DNA of 25,410 nucleotides from JAJPJX01 sp964568355. Lineage in GTDB: Bacteria > Acidobacteriota > Terriglobia > Bryobacterales > Bryobacteraceae. Shown here piece after piece: positions 16,701 through 22,006 of this stretch; the stretch's first letter is position 1; each line of letters begins with the position of its first letter. The position numbers were made by a program, and so were the translations under genes. The DNA lies in contig CAZMRK010000485.1 of the NCBI GenBank assembly GCA_964568355.1, positions 1 to 25,410 of the forward strand, given 5' to 3'. The notes beneath the pieces were generated by a model that was given only the letters and a program-made list of their open reading frames with translations, was not told where the DNA came from and did no database searches.

Positions 16701-17259
16701 GACCTACCTGCAACAGCAGACCTGGCAGGAATCCACCAGCCCACGGCACCAGGTGTCGCTGGCAGGCAACTGGGAAATCCCATTGGGTCACGGTCGGGCG
16801 TTCCTGAATGCCATGCCCCGCATAATGGATGCAGCCCTGGGCGGTTGGGCCGTGAGCCCCCTGCTGACCTGGCGATCGGGCAACTATCTCTCATTCGGCG
16901 GCCTCCTGGCTAGCGGAGATCCGCACGTCTCGGATCCGGGCCCCGGCGGGTGGTTCAACACAGCGGTGTTCGCCAAATTGCCGGCCTATACTCCACGCAC
17001 CAATCCAATCACGTATTCCGGCCTGACAGGCCCCGGCTATTTTAATCTGGACGTCTCCTTCGCCAAGTCGTTCCGGGTTACAGAGAGGTTTTCTGCGGTC
17101 CTGCGAATGGACGTCTTCCATGCCCCCAATAACATGACCTGGAACGACCCGAGCACGAGCGTGACCTCCACGTACTTCGGGAAGTCCAGCGGGCAGTTCA
17201 ACCCCTATGGCCTGGGGATCGGCCGCCAGACGCAAATCGGACTCCGGGTCCGCTTCTGA
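13747..17259 (+). CDS. Oar-like TonB-dependent receptor 2
   Basis: A 1170-residue outer-membrane receptor. Signal peptide about 1-28 (LCGATLYG/QE). Carboxypeptidase-regulatory-like domain about 30-118 (YRGRIQGTVVDATDAVVVGANVT). The plug lies about 125-260, with KLETTIDSRVAANVPQYF, VDLQVDGAPVG and AEFGNSAGAAISILLKSGTNEVHG. The barrel runs to the terminal GRQTQIGLRVRF. It is a clear paralogue of receptor 3 at 22007, with shared blocks such as NKWLNFVAFEGWQ, NFSDRTDYVINEKLRY, ALQGANAP and LGDSL. It is much less like receptor 1. The downstream P1/PLC-type gene starts 5 bp after the stop and is almost certainly co-transcribed. That suggests the receptor takes up a product of phosphodiester hydrolysis, although the ligand is inferred from context only. 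Confidence 0.93.
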   Translation: MRKHPELLAAMPRLCVWIALLCGATLYGQEYRGRIQGTVVDATDAVVVGANVTLVNASTNASANKVTSETGHYLFDLIEPGTYTLTVQMAGFHKFQVEKVVLQQRGDVTVDAALEAGATGDTVTVTANLGQVQFNTSKLETTIDSRVAANVPQYFRQPFFLAAVDPTAVQRVATNEVRPFNAGGVSNQNISGPASTAVDLQVDGAPVGLGQYTGYSPSPDMVAEVNVQQNAVDAEFGNSAGAAISILLKSGTNEVHGGAFYQGMYPWLNAISDRVNRTMNVGRNHFFGGTLSHPIKKNKWLNFVAFEGWQMTDASLTVSGQLPTDLEKQGNFSQSLNSSGNLRVIYDPWTTQTSPDGKTVTRTAFPNNIVPASRISRVAAMYTAALPQPNLPGTGPYHALNYVVPLPIYYPYRNFSDRTDYVINEKLRYAGRVSLFRTPASVSSPTGNDLFFLSERGSDRNATQITNDLTWVKSANTVISGSFAYYGYFEQSHFQTGSLNQGKELWPKLWPNNSWYQTMFASGAIPMVAPGMEIMGGNGSYILNSYSYGLGTNGPYWVKRPHQNAVSVKIAQQRGTHYLKSGFETRGAHTPQVAQISIPAFMFDATATANTYVSPNTAISGDGYAAFLLGAYNNLSRGAGMPVSQNTEVSNRSYGAYFNDDWKLSRRVTINLGLRYEYEVPFHEAQNRLPRALDLSVPIPALQGANAPQMPAAVKQYYNGPWIFNGAFQWQGGSHPGAWDGGLGTLSPRAGIALRLNDKTAVRVGWGRFITPWLAITNMTAANAYGFNVTTPALPFVQGVPQLNLDDPFPASYPIQAAPGKSLGASTGLGDSLTYFNADRPRQHTDRYSLSVQRQLPLGITAEFTGLMTFSNNVITRNLNQVDPRIAYTYKAATNVQVPNPFYNLLPASQFPGPLGRQASVNLTSLMVPYPQYGSLTVTDYGGNGGDHFQQLAMKFRKAYSYGLTLMGGYAYLRSRSLTYYDDIATYLQQQTWQESTSPRHQVSLAGNWEIPLGHGRAFLNAMPRIMDAALGGWAVSPLLTWRSGNYLSFGGLLASGDPHVSDPGPGGWFNTAVFAKLPAYTPRTNPITYSGLTGPGYFNLDVSFAKSFRVTERFSAVLRMDVFHAPNNMTWNDPSTSVTSTYFGKSSGQFNPYGLGIGRQTQIGLRVRF

Positions 17260-17264
17260 TTCTT

Positions 17265-18191
17265 ATGCTGGATCGAGCTTATCGATTTTCTCTGATTGCC
17301 GTGGCGCTGGTGGCCGTTGGACCCGCGATCCGGCCGCTGTGGGGCTGGGGCGCAAAAGGCCACCAGATGCAGGCGCGGGCAGCCCTGCGCGCGCTGCCAC
17401 AAGACCTGCCGGCTTTCTTCCGCGAAGCGGTGGAGCAGATGGCTTACCTGATCAGCGAACCGGACCGCTGGCGGACCAGCGAACAGCCGGCCTTGACCGA
17501 AACGGCCGGCGTCAACCACACCTTCAAGTGGGAGCTCGTGCCGCACCCGCTCCCGGCGAATCGCCATCTGTTTCTGATCGGGCTTGCCAAGCAGGGCCGG
17601 CTGGATCCGCCGCACTCCGTGCGCGACTTCGGAACGGCCGCCTACGCGATTCAGGAATGGGCGGAGATGCTGACCGGCGCCCTTCGAAGATGGCGCGCTT
17701 TGCCGGAGGCGACGCCCGAAGAGCAGCGGATCAAGCGGCAGCACGAGCAGAGCATCCTGTTCATGGCCGGAGTTCTGGGGCACTGGGTGACGGACGTGTC
17801 CCAGCCCATGCACGCTTCCGTTCATGTTCACGGCTGGCATAGCAGCGTGCCTAACCCAAACGGGTACACCCGATCCGATCCCCACGGTCGCTACGAGTCC
17901 CAGTACGTGAACCGGGCGATTTCGCTCGACGATGTCGCCGCCCGGGTGGACCGCTCGCCGCGTCTGCTGGGCGATTGGCTGCGGGAGTCAGAGGCCTACA
18001 TCGCGGCGAGTAACTCCCACGTCGAGCAGATCTATATCTGGGAAAAGGAAGCTCCTTTCGGCAGCGGAAAGGAGCCCTCTGCTGCCGCTCCCTTCACGGC
18101 GGCCAGACTGGCCGAGGGCGCCCGCATGCTGCGGGACGTCTGGTATACGGCCTGGATGCGTTCGAAAGAGCCGCTGCCGGGAAAACAATGA
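17265..18191 (+). CDS. Zinc-dependent phospholipase C / S1-P1 nuclease superfamily enzyme (exported)
   Basis: A 308-residue secreted phosphodiesterase of the phospholipase C/P1 nuclease fold, which uses a trinuclear zinc site. A hydrophobic export signal covers about 1-27, and cleavage before Trp28 would expose the N-terminal Trp used as a zinc ligand. The remaining ligands fall at family spacing: His33 (WGAKGH, 5 after Trp), Asp67, His85, then His173, Asp177 and His183 (GHWVTDVSQPMH, spacing 4 and 6) and His207/Glu211 (HGRYE). The final Glu, four after His, matches bacterial phospholipase C, where P1 nuclease has Asp. The spacing from His183 to His207 (24) is nearer P1 (23). Substrate, phospholipid or nucleic acid, therefore stays open. 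Only 5 bp separate it from TonB receptor 2 and it lacks its own Shine-Dalgarno, which points to translational coupling. Confidence 0.85.
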   Translation: MLDRAYRFSLIAVALVAVGPAIRPLWGWGAKGHQMQARAALRALPQDLPAFFREAVEQMAYLISEPDRWRTSEQPALTETAGVNHTFKWELVPHPLPANRHLFLIGLAKQGRLDPPHSVRDFGTAAYAIQEWAEMLTGALRRWRALPEATPEEQRIKRQHEQSILFMAGVLGHWVTDVSQPMHASVHVHGWHSSVPNPNGYTRSDPHGRYESQYVNRAISLDDVAARVDRSPRLLGDWLRESEAYIAASNSHVEQIYIWEKEAPFGSGKEPSAAAPFTAARLAEGARMLRDVWYTAWMRSKEPLPGKQ

Positions 18192-18208
18192 GTCTGCGAA
18201 ATCTTCTC

Positions 18209-18227
18209 CCGCCGCACCGAACGGCGG
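18209..18227. terminator. GC hairpin between convergent genes
   Basis: CCGCCG-(7)-CGGCGG forms a perfect 6-bp stem in the 67-bp gap between the P1/PLC-type gene and the convergent GDPD gene. There is no T-run on either side, so it would be at most a weak or Rho-assisted bidirectional stop or an mRNA 3'-end stabiliser. Confidence 0.3.
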
Positions 18228-18258
18228 CGCGAAGGGTGTGGACTTCACAAGCTCAGCG

Positions 18259-19065
18259 CTAGCGCAGCCAGATGTCATACGTGGAGTCAATCTGAAAATA
18301 GGTCAGTCCTAACTGGCGTAGCCGCTCGATGTCGCTGTGGGCTCCCTGCATGTGATCTCGTCCGGCATAGTGGAAGTCATTGATCGAAACCACCGCCGGG
18401 ATACCCGCCCGCCCGGCCAGTGCGATTCCTTTCTGGTCCAATGTCGTGCCATGCTCGAACAGGAAGTAGGTTCGGGAAAGGTCTTCCCCCGCATCGAGCT
18501 TCTGCTGCAGTTCGGCGCGATCCAGGCTGATACGGGCCTTACCCTTGAAATAAGCGCGAGCCTCTCTGGTCCCGATGAAGAAAGCACCCTCCAGCAGGCC
18601 GTTGTCGCGTAGCGTCTGCTCGAGCTGTTCGTAGAATGCCCGGGGATGGCTGGGCGCCTTTGTGTCGATCATGAGCTGGATCTTCCCCCGGCAGATGGCC
18701 GCATACTCGCTGAACTCCAGCGGGCGCGAACCGTCTTCGGCGGCGCGCAACTGGCGGATCTCGTTCCACGTAAGTGCGCGCGGAGCTTTGCGGACGCCGA
18801 ACGACTTCTCGAAATCATCGTGATGGACCACCAGGTGGCCGTCTTTGCTCTCCTGCAGGTCCATTTCGAGCATCCAGTAGCCTCTGCGGATTGCCTCCCG
18901 GGCCGCTCCCGCAGAGTTTTCGGGATGATGGCTATCTACCACGCCACCACGGTGGGCAATCAGCCGCACGGGCTCTCCGGCGCCGAGAGAACCGGCCGGC
19001 AGCGAGGCGCATAGAAACGCAAATATCCATTTTCTGATCGAAGGGTTAGCAATAAGAAGAAACAT
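18259..19065 (-). CDS. Glycerophosphodiester phosphodiesterase (exported)
   Basis: A 268-residue GDPD-family TIM-barrel enzyme, expected to cleave glycerophosphodiesters (deacylated phospholipids) to glycerol 3-phosphate and an alcohol. A signal peptide covers about 1-29 (IFAFLCASLPAGSLGA). Catalytic and metal residues are present: His38-Arg39 in AHRGG, then ENS, Glu67 and Asp69 in LEMDLQESKDG, and His81 in VVHHDD. The C-terminal part keeps the LGLTYFQIDS strand typical of the barrel end. A Lys in MIDTK replaces the usual LEIK-type Glu context, which may alter specificity. The gene is convergent with the P1/PLC-type gene and divergent from the LacI repressor. In this context it completes a set of extracytoplasmic phosphodiester-degrading enzymes. 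Confidence 0.9.
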   Translation of the reverse strand: MFLLIANPSIRKWIFAFLCASLPAGSLGAGEPVRLIAHRGGVVDSHHPENSAGAAREAIRRGYWMLEMDLQESKDGHLVVHHDDFEKSFGVRKAPRALTWNEIRQLRAAEDGSRPLEFSEYAAICRGKIQLMIDTKAPSHPRAFYEQLEQTLRDNGLLEGAFFIGTREARAYFKGKARISLDRAELQQKLDAGEDLSRTYFLFEHGTTLDQKGIALAGRAGIPAVVSINDFHYAGRDHMQGAHSDIERLRQLGLTYFQIDSTYDIWLR

Positions 19066-19091
19066 GAAGGTTCCGGGTTAACTTATGCAAG

Positions 19092-19101
19092 CGTGTACAC
19101 G
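19092..19101. promoter_or_regulatory. Perfect 10-bp palindrome upstream of GDPD
   Basis: CGTGTACACG is a perfect palindrome 27 bp upstream of the GDPD start, in the divergent GDPD/LacI-repressor spacer. It may be an operator for GDPD. It is short enough to be chance. Confidence 0.2.
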
Positions 19102-19188
19102 AAGCTGCGGCTTATGTGCGGTCGCATCAGGCGGGCCAAAAGTGGCCGCCAGGCCGCAGCGTTCAGTTCCATAATTGTGCGATGTCTC

Positions 19189-19218
19189 TTGACGCTTCAG
19201 GGCATTACCGAATACAGT
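19189..19218 (+). promoter_or_regulatory. Candidate sigma70-type promoter of the LacI-family gene
   Basis: TTGACG (19189-19194, 5/6) and TACAGT (19213-19218, 4/6) are separated by 18 bp. Initiation near 19225 would give a leader of about 44 bases. Confidence 0.5.
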
Positions 19219-19251
19219 GAACAACAAGACGCTACGACGTGATCGTAACCA

Positions 19252-19266
19252 GGGATTGTTAATCCC
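19252..19266. promoter_or_regulatory. Inverted repeat next to the LacI-family start codon
   Basis: GGGATT-GTT-AATCCC is a perfect 6+3+6 inverted repeat ending 2 bases before the ATG at 19269, where a ribosome-binding site would normally lie. It could be an autoregulatory operator or an RNA hairpin limiting translation. Confidence 0.35.
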
Positions 19267-19268
19267 GT

Positions 19269-20294
19269 ATGAACACGGTTTCAAAGCTGAGTTACATTTC
19301 AATTAAAGACGTCGCCAAAGCGGCGGGCGTCTCGCATGCCACGGTTTCCCGCGCACTGCACTCGAGCCATCTGGTGAAGCCGGAGACAGCGAAGCGAATC
19401 CGGGAAATCGCTCAACAGCTCAGGTATCGGCCCAACGCCGTGGGCCGCAGCCTCGCGACCAGCCGAACGCAGACGATCGGCGTGGTCGTTACCACGATCG
19501 CCGATCCGATTGTGGCGGAGATGGTAGGCGGCATCGAAGCGGTAGCCAGCGCACATCACTATTCGGTGTACCTCGCCAATTGCCACGGGGATGCGGAGAG
19601 CGAGATGCGGGTGGTCCAGTCCTTTCACGAACGCCGGGTTGATGGGATCCTCGTGGCCGCCTCCCGGGTGGGCGCCCTCTACGATCCGATCGTGGAGCAG
19701 ATGCGGACGCCGATTATCCTGATCAACAATCAGCACCCCAGTTCGTATCAGTACTCGGTCAACATCGATAGCATTCCGGGCAGCCGGGAAGCTGTGGGCC
19801 ATTTGATCGCGCTGGGGCATCGCAACATTGCCTATATCGGAGACCGCTTCGGCTTCCAGACGGACCTGGACCGCTTTAGCGGATACCGCCAGGCACTCGA
19901 TTTGGCAGGGATTACGGCCCGGCCGGAATGGATCGTGCATGGAGACGGCAATCTGGAGGGCGGAGCGTTGGCGATGAGAAAGCTATTAGCGTTGCCTTCG
20001 ACGCCAACCGCCGTGTTCTGTTACAACGACGTGACTGCGATTGGCGCATTACGGGCCATCCACGAGAAGTCTTTACGAGTCCCCGAGGACATCTCCATCG
20101 TTGGGTTTGACGACTTGTTTCTCGCCAGCTATACCGTCCCGCCTTTAACCACGGTGCGCCAGCCCAAGCACCAGATGGGGCGATTGGCAACGGATATGCT
20201 TTTGCGTATTCTGACCGGTCATGATTCCGGCGAGAGAATCGATCTGAGGGGGGAGTTGATTGTTCGCTCCTCGACAGCTCCTCCGAAGAAGTGA
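19269..20294 (+). CDS. LacI-family transcriptional repressor
   Basis: A 341-residue LacI/GalR regulator. The helix-turn-helix is at about residues 10-32 (ISIKDVAKAAGVSHATVSRAL), followed by the hinge helix (YRPNAVGRSLATSRT) with the Leu-Ala pair that inserts at a central CG. A periplasmic-binding-protein-like ligand domain fills 68-335: TIGVVVTTIADPI, RRVDGILVAASR, NIDSIPGSREAVGHL, HRNIAYIGDR, FCYNDVTAIGALRA and IVGFDDLFLASYTVPPLTTVRQP. It is full length with no missing element. Effectors of this family are usually sugars or nucleosides; the effector here is unknown. A near-consensus LacI-type operator at 21837-21850 upstream of TonB receptor 3 makes that gene a plausible target. There is no Shine-Dalgarno, and an inverted repeat abuts the start. 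Confidence 0.93.
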   Translation: MNTVSKLSYISIKDVAKAAGVSHATVSRALHSSHLVKPETAKRIREIAQQLRYRPNAVGRSLATSRTQTIGVVVTTIADPIVAEMVGGIEAVASAHHYSVYLANCHGDAESEMRVVQSFHERRVDGILVAASRVGALYDPIVEQMRTPIILINNQHPSSYQYSVNIDSIPGSREAVGHLIALGHRNIAYIGDRFGFQTDLDRFSGYRQALDLAGITARPEWIVHGDGNLEGGALAMRKLLALPSTPTAVFCYNDVTAIGALRAIHEKSLRVPEDISIVGFDDLFLASYTVPPLTTVRQPKHQMGRLATDMLLRILTGHDSGERIDLRGELIVRSSTAPPKK

Positions 20295-20316
20295 ACTTAG
20301 GCTCAGGGACGACCGG

Positions 20317-21663
20317 CTACGGAATCTTCGCGACCAGGGAGCTGTTGGATCCGGTGCGCAGGATCCGGAAGGTTACCGGTTTCATCGTCAAGGGGCCGTC
20401 GGCTCGTACGGTCACGTTGATCAGTACTTGATAGGCATCGGGAAGGGCCTTGCGATTCCGGACCAGCAGGCGATGTAGTTCGGCGGCATAGCTGGGACTG
20501 GTAACAAACTCCACTGCCGCGAGAGTACCTTGCGTATCCGGCGACCCAAGGATCATGACGTTGCCGGCCCCGTCGGTTCCAGGCAGGCGAGTGATCAAGG
20601 AGTAGGTTTCGTAAGACGGTGCGTCGCTCGGCGATGCCCCCGGATACGTTGCTTGTTCGCCTTGGGCGGGATAGTAGTTCACGATGGCGTCCTGGCCTAT
20701 GTCGAACGGCAACTGCGTGTGCACTTCACGAAATCTTTTCAGGTGTGCGATGGATTTGGGCGACCCCAACAGCACAATATCGCGCTCGCGCAGGTCCTCC
20801 CATGCCAAAGAGTTTGCCCTGCGAAAGGACACGTCTCTTTCCCGGCACAAAAACAGGCGAAAAATGCGAAGGGCTCCAACCGTTTCGCCGAATCCGTTGT
20901 ACTGGTAGGCCGGGTGTACGTCCGTGCTGCGAAGTGCGCGGCGGATTCGGTCGAGCGTTGGAGACAAATAGCCCGCCTGCCATTCGTTCATCCTGGAATC
21001 ACGCACGGGTACGCCGTCGAATGAGACAAAGAGCGGGGTCCCCAGCGCCACTGTCACAGGCCGGCCGGAGATGAGGAACGGATGCCAGATCTCCAGTAAG
21101 TCGCGGTTCCAGACCGACGCCGCCAAGGTGGAAACGTAGGGCCTGCGGGAGAGGAACGCGTAACTGGCCGCGGCTGTCGCTGCGAGCAGTCCGATGGCCA
21201 AGGCAAGACAAACCCGGCGCAGGATGCTCGCATCCCGTGTCCATGGCGCTGACGCCGGCGCCGTTTGCACCGGCTCCGGCGGTATTTTCGTTCGCCTCCG
21301 GAAGACAATCTTGAATCCGCCTTTCGGAAGCTCAAAGATTACCGGCGCGCTTGCTCCCTCGGTGCGGAAGTACTCTTCCAGCTTCAGCCGCAGCCTGCCC
21401 GTCTGGATTCGAACAGTTGCGTCTTGCCGTGGACTATAGCTTTCCGGTTTACCCATCGCGTCGATGCCGACGCTATACTCCTTCAGTTCGTCTGCCTGAC
21501 CCTCGATCGACTTCTGGCCGAGATAGGACAACAGCACTCGAAGTTGTTCCGAATGGCGGAAGGTCTCACTCCGAAGAATGTGGTTCAGGCCGCTCTGGAT
21601 TTCGTTGGGCGCCAGGTCGAGGAGGGGAAGCTCGCGTTTGTCCTCACCTGCAAACGAGCTCAT
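20317..21663 (-). CDS. Membrane-anchored winged-helix regulator with extracytoplasmic domain
   Basis: A 448-residue protein with three parts. Residues about 20-124 form a winged-helix domain of the type frequent in Acidobacteriota (LNHILRSETFRHSEQLRVLLSYL, LKEYSVGIDAMG, then YSPRQDATVRIQTGRLRLKLEEYF and ELPKGGFKIVF). A Pro/Ala linker leads to one transmembrane helix at about 150-170. Residues about 172-448 should lie outside the cytoplasm and match no family I recognise. Two similar Val/Leu-Leu-Gly-Ser-Pro elements (IVLLGSPKS, VMILGSPDT) hint at a Rossmann-like or internally repeated alpha/beta fold. The layout resembles one-component ToxR/CadC regulators. It is divergent from TonB receptor 3 and convergent with the LacI gene, so it may sense periplasmic ligand and control the receptor (inference). 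The DNA-binding domain is confident; the sensor role is not. Confidence 0.8.
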   Translation of the reverse strand: MSSFAGEDKRELPLLDLAPNEIQSGLNHILRSETFRHSEQLRVLLSYLGQKSIEGQADELKEYSVGIDAMGKPESYSPRQDATVRIQTGRLRLKLEEYFRTEGASAPVIFELPKGGFKIVFRRRTKIPPEPVQTAPASAPWTRDASILRRVCLALAIGLLAATAAASYAFLSRRPYVSTLAASVWNRDLLEIWHPFLISGRPVTVALGTPLFVSFDGVPVRDSRMNEWQAGYLSPTLDRIRRALRSTDVHPAYQYNGFGETVGALRIFRLFLCRERDVSFRRANSLAWEDLRERDIVLLGSPKSIAHLKRFREVHTQLPFDIGQDAIVNYYPAQGEQATYPGASPSDAPSYETYSLITRLPGTDGAGNVMILGSPDTQGTLAAVEFVTSPSYAAELHRLLVRNRKALPDAYQVLINVTVRADGPLTMKPVTFRILRTGSNSSLVAKIP

Positions 21664-21724
21664 CGCCTAAACCCTACCAAGTCAACGTGACAGTAGTGTG
21701 ACGCCGCCTGTCCGCGAAAGGAGA

Positions 21725-21753
21725 GAAACGGACGAAAACGTGTGCGCCGTTTC
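21725..21753. repeat. Inverted repeat GAAACGG...CCGTTTC
   Basis: A perfect 7-bp inverted repeat with a 15-bp spacer lies 62 bp upstream of the winged-helix regulator. Arm size and spacing are compatible with a dimeric binding site, perhaps for autoregulation. Confidence 0.3.
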
Positions 21754-21836
21754 GCGGCCTTCGGGGAGATGGCCGGACAGGTTGGCAGCGGGAAATCCGG
21801 GTGGAAATCAGGCCGAAGGCCAATGTAATCACTTTT

Positions 21837-21850
21837 TGAAAACGTGTTCA
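21837..21850. promoter_or_regulatory. LacI-family operator candidate
   Basis: TGAAAACGTGTTCA matches the family pattern TGnAAnCGnTTnCA at 9 of 10 fixed positions and is 12/14 self-complementary around a central CG. It lies in an AT-rich patch 156 bp upstream of TonB receptor 3. A LacI-family regulator is encoded 1.5 kb away. Confidence 0.5.
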
Positions 21851-21911
21851 TAAAAAATTCACTTGAGCTGGTTAAGATCACGCTTGGCTCGCGAGCTGAA
21901 ACTTGGGGACG

Positions 21912-21960
21912 CGACGCCTCGGTGGTGCGCCAGGTCGGCACACGCCACATCGCGGCGTCG
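21912..21960 (+). promoter_or_regulatory. Possible structured leader of TonB receptor 3
   Basis: CGACGCC (21912-21918) pairs perfectly with GGCGTCG (21954-21960). Within the loop TGGTG (21923-21927) can pair with CGCCA (21943-21947) through one G-U pair. If transcribed, this would be a two-part hairpin ending about 46 bases before the ATG. Confidence 0.25.
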
Positions 21961-22006
21961 GGGACGCGGCCAGGGACTTGATCAAACGTACAAGAGCACA
22001 CTCGAT

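Larger units (their letters stand above)
21664..22006. promoter_or_regulatory. 343-bp divergent regulatory region upstream of TonB receptor 3
   Basis: No gene is seen here. The region holds a LacI-type operator candidate (21837-21850) within an AT-rich patch, an inverted repeat at 21725-21753 and a GC-rich inverted repeat close to the receptor start (21912-21960). GGGGACGCG also occurs twice, near 21905 and 21960. No convincing -35/-10 pair was found for either gene. Confidence 0.45.

Noticed and set aside
15220..16791. Long minus-strand open frame (523 codons) opposite TonB receptor 2
   Set aside because: It lies wholly within the receptor, has Arg/Gly/Val-rich composition without domains, and is the expected antisense shadow of GC-rich coding DNA.
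18256..18265. Perfect palindrome GCGCTAGCGC at the GDPD stop codon
   Set aside because: It overlaps the end of the coding frame and has no T-run. A self-complementary 10-mer of this composition is unremarkable.
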